From contig NZ_SOAU01000001.1 of NCBI RefSeq assembly GCF_004364865.1, positions 620,001-684,000 on the forward strand: DNA of 64,000 nt, given 5' to 3'. The notes beneath the pieces were generated by a model, which had not been told where the DNA came from, made no database searches, and saw only the letters and a program-made list of their open reading frames with translations. Origin of the DNA: Ilumatobacter fluminis (GTDB taxonomy: Bacteria > Actinomycetota > Acidimicrobiia > Acidimicrobiales > Ilumatobacteraceae). Shown in pieces: positions 18,887-27,380 of this stretch (the first letter of the stretch is position 1; each line of letters begins with the position of its first letter). Made by a program: the position numbers and the translations under genes.

Positions 18887-20649
18887 GCCACGACACCGCA
18901 CCACTCACCCCGATGACGATGTCGACGCTGCTCGGCCGCATCGAACACGAGTGGTCGACCCGCCAGAAGATCTTCGATCTCCCGAGCGCCCGCATCTGGC
19001 AGCCCGACCCCGACGTCGACCTCGGTTTCGAGTTCCTCGGCCGTCCGTGCGCCACGCCGGTCGGCCCCGCCGCCGGCCCCCACAGCCAGCTCGCGGAGAA
19101 CATCGTCCTCGCCTGGCTCGGCGGCTCACGCTTGTTCGAGTTGAAGACGGTGCAGGTGCTCGACGATCTCGAGATCGCCCGGCCGTGCATCGACATGCAG
19201 ACGATCGGCTACAACATCGAGTGGAGCCAGGAGCTCACCGTTCCGCAGAGCCTCACCGAGTACGTGAAGGCGTCGATGCTGGTCGAGATGCTGACGCAGT
19301 GGGAGCCACTCGCCGACCACCTCCACAACGACACCGGCGACGGCCCGGGCTCGCACGTGTTCGACATGAGCGTCGGCTACGACCTGGCCGGCATCTCCGG
19401 CGACAAGGTCAGTCGTTTCATCCGCGGCATGCGCGACGCCACCGACGAGATCGCCGCCCTCCGACCGCAGATCGCCGAGGCGGGCGGCTCGTTCGCCGCC
19501 CTCGCCGACCTCGACTTCTCGACCCACATCGCCGACACCCTGACGCTCTCGACGTTCCACGGGTGCCCGCCCGAAGAGATCGAGTCGATCACGAAGCACC
19601 TGATCGACGAACACGACCTCGACGTGATCGTCAAACTCAACCCGACACTGCTCGGCTACGAAACGGTCGCCGGCATCGTCAACGACGAGCTCGGGTACCG
19701 CGACGTGTCGGTGAAGGAGCAAGCCTTCGCCGACGACCTCCAGTTCGAGCGCGGCATCGAGCTGATCGAAGAGCTCAACGAGTACGCGAAGCAGCGCGGC
19801 CGTCGCTTCGGCATCAAGCTGACCAACACGCTCGTGGTCGACAACACCCGCGGCTTCATGCCCGACGATCCGATGTACCTGTCGGGTGCACCGCTCCACG
19901 TGCTGGCGTCGACGTTGCTCGACCGGCTGGCGACGGCGCTCCCCGGTCGACTCGCGATCCCCGGTCACGACGGCGACGTCATGGTGAGCTTCTCGGCCGG
20001 CATCACGAAGGAGAACCTGCCCGAGGCGATCGCCATGGGCGTCAATCCGGCGACGGTCTGCTCCGACCTGTTGAAGCCCGGCGGGTACGGCCGATTGGCG
20101 CCGATGCTCAAGGCGCTCACCGCGGCCGTGCGCGACGACGGCTGCTCCGATCTGGCGTCGTGGAAGCAGCTGCGCCAGGCCGCCGCCGTCGACGCCGGCT
20201 TCGCGACGGCGTGTGCGCAGCACGTCGCCGACATCCGCGGCGACGGCATCGAGTCGTATCACCTCGACGGCAACTCGAAGCTGCCCCGCGAGGTCGACAA
20301 CGATCTCCAGATGTTCGGATGCGTCGCCTGCAACTTCTGCGTCACCGTGTGTCCGAACGACGCGTTCACGAACATCCGCAGCCTCGACGGCATGGACGGC
20401 CGCCAGCAGTACCTCGTGTTCAGCGAGCTCTGCAACGAGTGCGGGAACTGCATGGTGTTCTGCCCCGAGCGTGGCGACCCGGCGATGATCAAGCCTCGGC
20501 TCTACACCGATCGAGCCCTCTTCGAGGCCCGCGACGGCCAGGGGTTCCTCGTCGACGGCGGCCGCGTGGTCGACGCCCGTGCCGACGACGAGAGCATCGA
20601 ACTGGTCGGTCGGCTGCTGGCGAGCGACGCCGGCAACCCCCTCGGCTGA
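18883..20649 (+). CDS. ygfK: Compact YgfK-like dihydroorotate-dehydrogenase-fold iron-sulfur oxidoreductase
   Basis: The 588-residue protein follows YgfK closely in its N-terminal barrel (about 1-470): CATPVGPAAGPHSQLAENIV, ELKTVQVLD, FDMSVGYDLAGI, TLSTFHGCPPEEIE, VKLNPTLLGYE, KLTNTLV and DLLKPGGYGRL. It ends in two 4Fe-4S sites, CVACNFCVTVCP and CNECGNCMVFCP. E. coli YgfK (about 1030 residues) has a GltD-like FAD/NADPH module between these parts; here it is absent, so electrons must come from another donor. Its function is not firmly established in any organism; the E. coli cluster is linked to purine/selenium metabolism. The ATG overlaps the amidohydrolase stop. Confidence 0.8.
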   Translation: MSHDTAPLTPMTMSTLLGRIEHEWSTRQKIFDLPSARIWQPDPDVDLGFEFLGRPCATPVGPAAGPHSQLAENIVLAWLGGSRLFELKTVQVLDDLEIARPCIDMQTIGYNIEWSQELTVPQSLTEYVKASMLVEMLTQWEPLADHLHNDTGDGPGSHVFDMSVGYDLAGISGDKVSRFIRGMRDATDEIAALRPQIAEAGGSFAALADLDFSTHIADTLTLSTFHGCPPEEIESITKHLIDEHDLDVIVKLNPTLLGYETVAGIVNDELGYRDVSVKEQAFADDLQFERGIELIEELNEYAKQRGRRFGIKLTNTLVVDNTRGFMPDDPMYLSGAPLHVLASTLLDRLATALPGRLAIPGHDGDVMVSFSAGITKENLPEAIAMGVNPATVCSDLLKPGGYGRLAPMLKALTAAVRDDGCSDLASWKQLRQAAAVDAGFATACAQHVADIRGDGIESYHLDGNSKLPREVDNDLQMFGCVACNFCVTVCPNDAFTNIRSLDGMDGRQQYLVFSELCNECGNCMVFCPERGDPAMIKPRLYTDRALFEARDGQGFLVDGGRVVDARADDESIELVGRLLASDAGNPLG

Positions 20650-20823
20650 CGACGGCGAGGCGCCGACCTCCACGTCGCCCGAGCGGGTGACGTGCGCTCG
20701 GTTGCGCGTCAGGGGAACGACAAGAACACCGCTATTGCGTGAGTGCGGAACCGAATCGGCAAAGTTTCGGCAATGTCATTTCCGAACGGTTCAGGTCTGG
20801 TCTCCGTGCGCCGATGACGAGAT

Positions 20824-22047
20824 ATGCGGGTGGTTCGTCGAGCGTCAGTGGTGCTCAGTCTCGTGCTGCTCGTCGCCATCGCCGTCGGCTACGTCGGCCG
20901 TCGCTCGGAGGTGGCCGAGATCCGCGACGAGCGCCTCACTCGTGCCGCCGACGTCGGCGCTGCACGCGTCGACGCCCTCGTCGAGAGTGCGACGGTCGCC
21001 GTCGTGTCGGCCTCGTCGCCCGAAGCAGCGGTCGATGCCGTTCGGCAGGCCTATCCGAATGTCTCGGCGTGCGCCGGTTCCGTCGACCACAACGTGTGTG
21101 ACGGCCCGCTGGCCGCCGAGGTCGGCAACGTCGACCTCACCCCCGGTGGGTCGGCCACCGAGGTGACCGCGCTCGACGACGTCGTCGTGATCGGTGTCGA
21201 CAGTGACGACCTCGCCCTCCGGGTCATCGCCGACATCGACGTGTGGACCGGCGCCGACGACTCGATCGAGGTGAAGGCGAGCACCATGTCGCAGGGCGTC
21301 GGATCGTTCGTCGACGACGGCCGCCAGCGCCAGACCTCGGCCGGCGTGTTGGCCGCCCCCGGCACGTTCGTGATCGCCCAAACCGATTCCGGGGTCCGGC
21401 TCCCGACCGAGGAGGAGCGCTTCTACCTGATCGTGGCGGCGCTCGCCCTCGTCCTGTTCCTCCTCGCCGGCACGACGCTGATCGTCGAGCAGCGTTCGCT
21501 CCGTGAGCGGGCGACGTTCGACGGCCTGACCGGCCTCGCAAACCGCAGTGAGTTCGAACGTCGTGCGGTGGAGATCCTCGCCGGTGCCGAGCGCACCGGG
21601 AAGTCGGTCTGCATGCTCTTGTTCGACCTGAACGGGTTCAAGCAGATCAACGACACGTGGGGCCACGCCGCCGGCGACGAGGTGTTGCGGGTGGTCGGCC
21701 GCCGGCTGGCGTCGGCCGTGCGCGACGGCGACCTCGTGGCTCGCTGGGGCGGCGACGAGTTCGTCGCCATGATGCCCGGCATCGCCGCCGAGGAGATGGG
21801 TGTTCGACGGGCGCGTCAGATCGCCGAACTCGTCGGTGGGCGGACCCGGATCGACGGCGTTCCCGAGTCGCTCCGCGTCAAGGTCAGCGTCGGTGTGGCG
21901 ATCTGGCCGTCGCACGCTCACGATCTCGACGGCCTGCTCGAGGCCGCCGACGACGCCATGTACCGGGCCAAGCGCGAAGGCATCCCGACCGTGCTCGCCG
22001 ACGCCCGCCCCGACGACGACGCCGACCAACTCGTCCCCCTCGCCTGA
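20824..22047 (+). CDS. Membrane diguanylate cyclase (GGDEF)
   Basis: The 407-residue protein has an N-terminal membrane segment (about 8-24), an extracytoplasmic sensor region (about 25-200), a second membrane segment (about 203-220, YLIVAALALVLFLLAGTTL) and a GGDEF domain. The catalytic motif is intact (RWGGDEF, residues 309-313) and RDGD at 300-303 stands five residues before it, the usual product-inhibition I-site. It would make cyclic di-GMP in response to an unknown external signal. No EAL partner is in the window. The roughly 175-base gap upstream holds no clear promoter but is less GC-rich near 20730-20800. Confidence 0.9.
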   Translation: MRVVRRASVVLSLVLLVAIAVGYVGRRSEVAEIRDERLTRAADVGAARVDALVESATVAVVSASSPEAAVDAVRQAYPNVSACAGSVDHNVCDGPLAAEVGNVDLTPGGSATEVTALDDVVVIGVDSDDLALRVIADIDVWTGADDSIEVKASTMSQGVGSFVDDGRQRQTSAGVLAAPGTFVIAQTDSGVRLPTEEERFYLIVAALALVLFLLAGTTLIVEQRSLRERATFDGLTGLANRSEFERRAVEILAGAERTGKSVCMLLFDLNGFKQINDTWGHAAGDEVLRVVGRRLASAVRDGDLVARWGGDEFVAMMPGIAAEEMGVRRARQIAELVGGRTRIDGVPESLRVKVSVGVAIWPSHAHDLDGLLEAADDAMYRAKREGIPTVLADARPDDDADQLVPLA

Positions 22048-22051
22048 ACCG

Positions 22052-22123
22052 GGACGCCTGGTGGATTAAATCGCCTGGGCGTCCACGGGTGGACGCCTGG
22101 TGGATTTAACCGCCTGGGTGTCC
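22052..22123. repeat. Tandem pair of 33-bp hairpin repeats
   Basis: Two 33-bp copies (22052-22084 and 22091-22123) both start GGACGCCTGGTGGATT and end CGCCTGGGNGTCC. Each has complementary ends (GGACGCC/GGCGTCC) and an AT-rich palindromic centre. The junction adds GTCCAC-GG-GTGGAC. The pair directly follows the diguanylate cyclase stop codon and may end its transcript. Confidence 0.75.
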
Positions 22124-22184
22124 GGAACCGGATGGCATAGCCCGGGGATTCGGGGTGGCGGCGGGTGGCACCTACGCTGGCGGG

Positions 22185-23375
22185 GTGGCTTCCGTCGATC
22201 ACGCCCTGACCTCCAAGCTCGCCTCGTTCGGCACGACCGTCTTCGCCGAGATGACGGCCCTCGCCATCGAGACCGGTGCGATCAACCTCGGGCAGGGCTT
22301 CCCCGACACCGACGGCCCGGCCGAGGTGCTCGACGCGGCGGTCGAGGCGATCCGGTCGGGCGTCAACCAGTACCCGCCCGGCCCCGGCCTGCCGGTGTTG
22401 CGTGAGGCGATCGTCGAACACCAGCAGCGCTTCTACGGGCTCGACTACGACGTCGACGCCGAGGTGCTCGTCACCGCCGGCGCCACCGAAGCGCTCGCCG
22501 GCGCATTGCTCGGCATGCTCGACGAGGGCGACGAGGTCGTGCTGTTCGAGCCGATGTACGACAGCTACCAGGCCTGCATCGCGCTCGCGGGCGGGGTGCT
22601 GAAGCCGGTCGTCCTGCGGCCCGACTTCGAGGGCGACGGCCGCTACGGGTTCGACCGTGACGAGTTCGTCGCCGCCGTCTCGCCGCGGACGAAGCTGATC
22701 TTGCTCAACACGCCGCACAACCCGACCGGCAAGGTGTTCACCCGCGACGAGTTGCAGTTCATCGCCGACGTCGCGATCGAGCACGACCTGCTCGTCGTCA
22801 CCGACGAGGTGTACGAGCACCTCGTGTTCAGCGGCGCCGAACACGTCCCGATGGCCACCCTGCCCGGGATGGCCGAACGGACCCTCTGCATCAGCTCGGG
22901 TGGCAAGACGTTCAACACGACCGGGTGGAAGACCGGCTGGATGTGCGGCCCGGCGCCGATGATCAACGCCGCCAAGATGGCCAAGCAGTTCCTCACCTAT
23001 GTGAACGGTGCGCCGTTCCAGCCGGCGATCGCCACGGGACTGCGCCTGCCCGACTCGTTCTACGATCACCTCGCCGCCGACTTGGAAGCCAAGCGTGACC
23101 GGCTGCTGCCCGGCCTCGAGGCCGCCGGGTTCGAGGTCTTCGTGCCCGAGGCGACGTACTTCACGACCGTCGACATCCGACCGGTGCGACCCGACGGCGA
23201 CGGGATCGCCTTCTGCATGTCGTTGCCGGTCGATGTCGGTGTCGTCGCCATCCCGACCCAGGTCTTCTACGCCAACCCCGAACACGGCCGCCATCTCGTG
23301 CGCTTTGCCTGCTGCAAACGCTTCGAGGTGCTCGATCAGGCCGTCGAACGACTCGCGAGCCTGGGAGCGAGCTGA
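22185..23375 (+). CDS. Class I/II PLP aminotransferase (methionine/glutamine transaminase type)
   Basis: The 396-residue enzyme has fold-type I features: NLGQGFPDTDGP near the N-terminus, NTPHNPTGKVF, TDEVYEHLVF and the PLP lysine in SSGGKTFNTTGWKTGW. The pattern matches kynurenine/glutamine transaminase K-like enzymes such as E. coli YbdL, which prefer methionine and aromatic amino acids. A TGATG overlap with an omega-amidase gene supports a methionine-salvage role: transamination with glutamine, then removal of the resulting 2-oxoglutaramate. The start GTG at 22185 has TACGCT six bases upstream and no ribosome binding site; an earlier GTG at 22155 is less likely. Confidence 0.88.
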   Translation: MASVDHALTSKLASFGTTVFAEMTALAIETGAINLGQGFPDTDGPAEVLDAAVEAIRSGVNQYPPGPGLPVLREAIVEHQQRFYGLDYDVDAEVLVTAGATEALAGALLGMLDEGDEVVLFEPMYDSYQACIALAGGVLKPVVLRPDFEGDGRYGFDRDEFVAAVSPRTKLILLNTPHNPTGKVFTRDELQFIADVAIEHDLLVVTDEVYEHLVFSGAEHVPMATLPGMAERTLCISSGGKTFNTTGWKTGWMCGPAPMINAAKMAKQFLTYVNGAPFQPAIATGLRLPDSFYDHLAADLEAKRDRLLPGLEAAGFEVFVPEATYFTTVDIRPVRPDGDGIAFCMSLPVDVGVVAIPTQVFYANPEHGRHLVRFACCKRFEVLDQAVERLASLGAS

Positions 23376-24157
23376 TGGCCGAGTTGCGCGTCGCCGCCGT
23401 CCAGCACGACATCGTCTGGAACGACCCGGCAGCGAACATGGAACGTCTGGCGCCGCAGATCGCAGGCGCCGTCGCGTCAGGTGCCGGACTCGTGTTGCTC
23501 ACCGAGACCTTCTCGACCGGCTTCGGCTTCGCGGAGCCGGGCTTCACGACCGAGGCCGAGGGTGGCCCGTCGTCGCAGTTCCTGGTCGCCCAGGCCGCCG
23601 AACACGGCGTGTGGGTCGGCGGATCGTGCCCGGAGGTGCGCGCCGACAACGAGCCGGGCGACGACCGTCCGTCGAACTCGTTCGTGCTCGCCGGCCCCGA
23701 CGGCACCGTGCACCGCTACCGCAAGATCCATCCGTTCTCACACGCGGGTGAGGAGCGGTTCGTGCGTGCCGGCGACCAGTTCGTGACGGTCGACATCGAC
23801 GGGTTCCGGGTGTCGCTGTTCGTCTGCTACGACCTCCGGTTCGCCGACGAGTTCTGGCAGCTCGCCGAGCAGACCGATCTGTACCTGGTGCCCGCCAACT
23901 GGCCGGCGAAGCGACGGGAACACTGGATGGCGCTGCTGCGGGCCCGGGCGATCGAGAACCAGGCGTACGTCGTCGGTGTGAACCGGGTGGGGGAGGGGAG
24001 CGGTCTCGACTACTCGGGCGACAGCCAGATCATCGACCCGCTCGGTCGGGTGCTCGCTGCCGGGGCGCACACCGAGACGATCCTGCTCGCCGACCTGAGC
24101 ACCGACGAGGTGGAGTCGACCCGCGCCCACTTCCGGTTCTTGCCCGACCGGCGCTGA
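23375..24157 (+). CDS. Omega-amidase / nitrilase-superfamily carbon-nitrogen hydrolase
   Basis: The 260-residue enzyme has the nitrilase triad: Glu in LLTETFSTGF (about residue 40), Lys in RYRKIHPFSHAGE (about 112) and Cys in FVCYDLRFADEFW (about 151). Family relatives Nit2 and YafV hydrolyse 2-oxoglutaramate or 2-oxosuccinamate. The one-base overlap with the transaminase gene fits that role, making the transamination irreversible and returning 2-oxoglutarate and ammonia. No membrane or signal segment is present. Confidence 0.88.
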   Translation: MAELRVAAVQHDIVWNDPAANMERLAPQIAGAVASGAGLVLLTETFSTGFGFAEPGFTTEAEGGPSSQFLVAQAAEHGVWVGGSCPEVRADNEPGDDRPSNSFVLAGPDGTVHRYRKIHPFSHAGEERFVRAGDQFVTVDIDGFRVSLFVCYDLRFADEFWQLAEQTDLYLVPANWPAKRREHWMALLRARAIENQAYVVGVNRVGEGSGLDYSGDSQIIDPLGRVLAAGAHTETILLADLSTDEVESTRAHFRFLPDRR

Positions 24158-24197
24158 CCGACCGGCATCGACGAGGCGGCGATACCGGACAGCGCGG

Positions 24198-24611
24198 TCA
24201 GAAGCCGTGCCAGCCGTCGATCGCGGCGGCCTGCTCGATCCAGGAGCGCATCTCGGCGGTGTCGACGTCGTCGCCTTCGAACAGGTGGACGTAGCGGGCG
24301 TCGGGATCCTTGGAGCCGACCGGCGGCATCGGTTCGAGGTGAGCGCCGCGGAGGAACGTCACCTTCACGTACTTCGTGAAGCAGTGGAACGACAGGAACC
24401 AGCCGCGACCGTCGACGCCGTAGAACGGTGAGTTCCACCGGACGGCCTTGCTCACTTCGGGGACGAGGCGAGCCACCAGTTCGTCGAGCCGGCGGCCGAC
24501 GTCCGACTTCCACTCGGGCATCGCCTCGATGTACCGCTGCACCGGCTCGTCGCCGTCGGCCTTGGCGATCTGCGGGTTCCCACCCGACAGCAGGACCGGT
24601 TCGTCGCTCAT
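24198..24611 (-). CDS. DUF1801 (YdhG-like) protein
   Basis: The 137-residue protein fits the DUF1801 family: LDELVARLVPEVSKAVRWNSPFYGVDGRGWFLSFHCFTKYVKVTFLRG. This small alpha/beta fold is of unknown function. TACGGT stands six bases before the ATG, again a leaderless arrangement. It converges on the omega-amidase gene. Confidence 0.75.
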   Translation of the reverse strand: MSDEPVLLSGGNPQIAKADGDEPVQRYIEAMPEWKSDVGRRLDELVARLVPEVSKAVRWNSPFYGVDGRGWFLSFHCFTKYVKVTFLRGAHLEPMPPVGSKDPDARYVHLFEGDDVDTAEMRSWIEQAAAIDGWHGF

Positions 24612-24694
24612 GGGTGAACCGTACCCCGACCCGATCGGTGTGACGTTGGTCCCACGGGGGTCAAGCGGCTCGGCGGGTGCGCCGATGGCGAGGC

Positions 24695-26050
24695 ATGAGC
24701 GTCGCGTCCAACCGCCCGGAACCGACCGCTGTGGAGCACGTCGTCGCGCCCGATGAACTGTTCTTCTCGACCACCGATCGGCGCGGTGTGATCCGGAGCG
24801 CGAACAGCGTCTTCGTCCGCATCGCCGGGTACGACCACGAACACCTCGTCGGTCGACCGCACAACATCGTGCGGCATTCCTCGATGCCGTCGGGTGCGTT
24901 CCACGTGATGTGGCAGCGTCTCCTCGCCGGCCAGCCGATGGCGGCGTACGTGCGCAACCTGGCCGCCGACGGTGGCTCGTACTGGGTGTTCGCCACCATC
25001 ACCCCGTTCGGTGACGGCTTCCTCTCGGTGCGGAGCGCGCCGCTCACCACCATGTTCGACACGGTGCGCGACGTCTACGCCCGAGTTCTCGCTGCCGAGC
25101 AGCAACACGCGGCAGACGGGCACCATCGTGCCGAGGTGGCCCGCCACGGCGCTGCGCTCATCGAACGAGAGGTGCGACGGCTCGGCTACCCGTCGTACGA
25201 AGCACTGATGTACGACGCACTCGCGCTCGAGGTCGCCGAACGCAACGCCATCGTGCGTCCGCACTCCGACCGTCCCGAGGCGACCGGTGACGCCGCCGAG
25301 GTTCTCGACGCCGTGCGGGAGATGCACCACGCACTCGACGGTCTCGACCAGCACATCGTCCGGTACGCCGATCTCGTCGGTCGGATCGCGCCGGTGTCGA
25401 TCGAGTTGCTCGACAATGCCCGCGAGCTCGAGGCGGTCGCCGAGCACGCCGCCGACGTCAGTGAGCAGTCGGAGGCAGCCACCCTGCGTAACTCGGCGCG
25501 GGTGATGCGGCACCCGATGCACGAGGCCGTCGTGGCGCTCGAGCTGCTCGCCGCCGACCTCGGCGAGGTGCTCCATGCGTTGCGACGCGAGCGGTTCTCG
25601 ATCTCGGTCGCCCGTCTCCACGCCGAGATGACGGGTGTGTTCGCCGCCGAATCGGTCGACGGGCTGGCGCCGGAGGATTCGCTCGGTGAGGTGCCGGCAC
25701 TCAGCACGGCCATGGCGGACGACGTCCGGGAGATGCTGGCGGGTTCGTCGTCGCTCAACGGTCGTCTCCACACGGTCGCCGAGCGGGTCCGGTCGGCGCA
25801 CGAGCTCACCGACCGGTTCGGCTTCTTCCTCACCGAATGGGAACGCATGGCGATCCGCAAGATCCCCGATGTCCCGCTGACGCCGATCGTCGGCCCGGTC
25901 GAGCAGCACCTCCGAGCCGGGCGCGATCAGCTCGCCCAGTTGCAACAGCTCGCCGAGGCGCTCCGCGCCGCATCGGCGTCGTTCGACGTCGCCCGTTTCG
26001 AGACCCCGCTGTCCCGCATCAACACCCTCACGACCCCCACCCCCGCCTGA
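24695..26050 (+). CDS. Soluble Aer-like PAS-domain protein with helical C-terminus
   Basis: Residues about 20-125 form a PAS domain close to the aerotaxis-receptor type: FFSTTDRRGVIRSANSVF, IVRHSSMPSGAFHVMWQRL and GGSYWVFATITPF. FAD or haem binding is possible. The rest (to residue 451) is a long helical region rich in Ala, Glu and Arg. There is no membrane segment and no recognisable methyl-accepting, kinase or GGDEF output. It may be a signalling adaptor, but the output is unknown. I prefer the ATG at 24695 over a GTG at 24677. A terminator-like hairpin follows the stop. Confidence 0.65.
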   Translation: MSVASNRPEPTAVEHVVAPDELFFSTTDRRGVIRSANSVFVRIAGYDHEHLVGRPHNIVRHSSMPSGAFHVMWQRLLAGQPMAAYVRNLAADGGSYWVFATITPFGDGFLSVRSAPLTTMFDTVRDVYARVLAAEQQHAADGHHRAEVARHGAALIEREVRRLGYPSYEALMYDALALEVAERNAIVRPHSDRPEATGDAAEVLDAVREMHHALDGLDQHIVRYADLVGRIAPVSIELLDNARELEAVAEHAADVSEQSEAATLRNSARVMRHPMHEAVVALELLAADLGEVLHALRRERFSISVARLHAEMTGVFAAESVDGLAPEDSLGEVPALSTAMADDVREMLAGSSSLNGRLHTVAERVRSAHELTDRFGFFLTEWERMAIRKIPDVPLTPIVGPVEQHLRAGRDQLAQLQQLAEALRAASASFDVARFETPLSRINTLTTPTPA

Positions 26051-26058
26051 ACGCGCAA

Positions 26059-26086
26059 CGGCCGCACCCTGGTGGGGGTGCGGCCG
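26059..26086 (+). terminator. Hairpin terminator after the PAS gene
   Basis: CGGCCGCACCC and GGGTGCGGCCG form an 11-bp stem with a six-base loop nine bases after the stop codon. The trailing sequence has no long T-run. Confidence 0.6.
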
Positions 26087-26212
26087 AGACGACCATTCCT
26101 GGTTTCAGCGAGGATCAGGTGGCGCCCTCGCCAGGTGCGGCGCACTTGAGCGGCCTCGCGGCTGCGAGCGGCGAGACGCAACGCCGCACGGCGTCACCTG
26201 ATCGCCGCGGCG

Positions 26213-26788
26213 TCAGCTGGCGTCGCTGGGGACGAGCTGGATCTCGAGGGAGATGTTGACCTTGTCGCTGATCAGCATGCCGTCCATGCCGACCGGCATG
26301 TTGAAGTCGATGCCGAAGTCGCTGCGCTTGATCTGGCCCTCGGCCGAGAAGCCGGCGCGGGTCATGCCGTAACCGTCGACGGTGACGCCGTGGAACTCGA
26401 GGTCGAGCTCGACCGGCTTGGTGACGCCGTTGATGGTGAGGTCGCCGGCGAGCGTGTCGTCGGTGACCGAGGTCGACACGAACGTCATCTGCGGGCTGGT
26501 CTCGGCGTTGAAGAAGTCGCCGCTCTGCAGGTGACCGTCGCGATCGGGGTTGTTGGTGTCGACCGACGACATGTCGATCGAGGCCTGCACCGAGCTGGCG
26601 GTGGTCGGGTCGCTGATCTCGGCGGTGGCGGTGAAGCTGTTGAAGCGGCCGCGCACCTTCGAGAGTCCGAGGTGGCGGACCGTGAAGCCGACCTCGGAGT
26701 GGGCGGGCTCGACGACCCAGGTGCCGCTGTGGAGGGTGGGCTGGTCGCCGGTCGTCGGGGTGTTCGAGTTGGTCTCGGTGGTGCTCAT
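26213..26788 (-). CDS. YceI-family lipid/isoprenoid-binding protein
   Basis: The 191-residue protein fits YceI: GTWVVEPAHSEVGFTVRHLGLSKVRGRFNSF at the start of the barrel and KRSDFGIDFN near the end. YceI lipocalin-like barrels bind polyisoprenoids. This copy has no signal peptide, so it is probably cytoplasmic. An AGGAG ribosome site precedes the ATG. It is transcribed divergently from a MarR gene across a shared operator. Confidence 0.88.
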   Translation of the reverse strand: MSTTETNSNTPTTGDQPTLHSGTWVVEPAHSEVGFTVRHLGLSKVRGRFNSFTATAEISDPTTASSVQASIDMSSVDTNNPDRDGHLQSGDFFNAETSPQMTFVSTSVTDDTLAGDLTINGVTKPVELDLEFHGVTVDGYGMTRAGFSAEGQIKRSDFGIDFNMPVGMDGMLISDKVNISLEIQLVPSDAS

Positions 26789-26826
26789 CGGGGGACTCCT
26801 GTGATGTGAGAGGAAGAAAGGGAGGG

Positions 26827-26904
26827 TTCAAGGTTGAACAGTTGCATCGTAAAGGTTCAAGATTGAACTTGCAAGTTCAATCTTGAAATTGTTTCGACTA
26901 CGCT
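26827..26904. promoter_or_regulatory. YceI-MarR divergent promoters with a triple operator
   Basis: Three copies of TTCAANNTTGAA lie at 26827-26838, 26856-26867 and 26876-26887. The last two form a perfect 32-bp palindrome (26856-26887). The yceI promoter is TTGCAA (26869-26874) and TACGAT (26846-26851) on the minus strand, 17-base spacer. The marR -10 is TACGCT (26899-26904), six bases before its ATG, with TTCAAT at 26876 as -35. Sites cover both promoters, so MarR should repress both genes. Confidence 0.8.
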
Positions 26905-26910
26905 GTCGGC

Positions 26911-27348
26911 ATGACTCGATGGCTCGACGACGACGAGATGGCGTTCTGGCGTGCGTACACCGTCGCGGCAGGCCGCCTCAACGCAGCGATCGACGCCGAC
27001 CTGCGCTCCGAGTCGGGTCTGACGCTCGACGACTACGAGGTGCTCGTGCACCTGTCGGAGGCGCCCGACCGACGGGTCCGGATGTCGGAGCTGGCCGAAC
27101 GCGTGGTGCAGTCGCGGAGTCGGCTGACCCAGCGCATCGACCGGATGGTCACGCGCGGACTGGTCGAGCGGCAGCAGTGCCCCGACGACCGCCGCGGCAC
27201 CTTCGCCGTCCTCACCGACGAGGGCATGACGGCACTCGAGGCGGCTGCTCCCGGCCACGTCGCCTCGGTGCGTCGGCACCTCCTCGACCACCTCGACGTC
27301 ACCCAGATCCGCGCCGGCGCCGACCTGTTCGGCACGCTCCTCGACTGA
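26911..27348 (+). CDS. MarR-family transcriptional regulator
   Basis: The 145-residue protein has a MarR winged helix: LTLDDYEVLVHLSEAPDRRVRMSELAERVVQSRSRLTQRIDRMVTRGLVERQQCPDDRRGTFAVLTDEG, with the DDRRG wing. It probably binds the TTCAANNTTGAA palindromes just upstream and represses itself and yceI until an unknown ligand is bound. Expression looks leaderless. Confidence 0.9.
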   Translation: MTRWLDDDEMAFWRAYTVAAGRLNAAIDADLRSESGLTLDDYEVLVHLSEAPDRRVRMSELAERVVQSRSRLTQRIDRMVTRGLVERQQCPDDRRGTFAVLTDEGMTALEAAAPGHVASVRRHLLDHLDVTQIRAGADLFGTLLD

Positions 27349-27354
27349 CCGAGC

Positions 27355-27376
27355 ACGGGGTCGTATCCGACCCCGT
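27355..27376. repeat. Nine-bp-arm hairpin sharing a 13-mer with the padR-metH element
   Basis: ACGGGGTCG-TATC-CGACCCCGT is a perfect hairpin at the convergent marR/DUF2017 junction. CGTATCCGACCCC (27362-27374) is identical to 12045-12057. It is a likely bidirectional terminator and member of a small dispersed family. Confidence 0.8.
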
Positions 27377-27380
27377 TCGG

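Noticed and set aside
22155-22184. GTG start at 22155 for the aminotransferase
   Set aside because: The stretch would include the TACGCT -10 element and adds Gly/Ala-rich residues without similarity. The GTG at 22185 fits the six-base rule.
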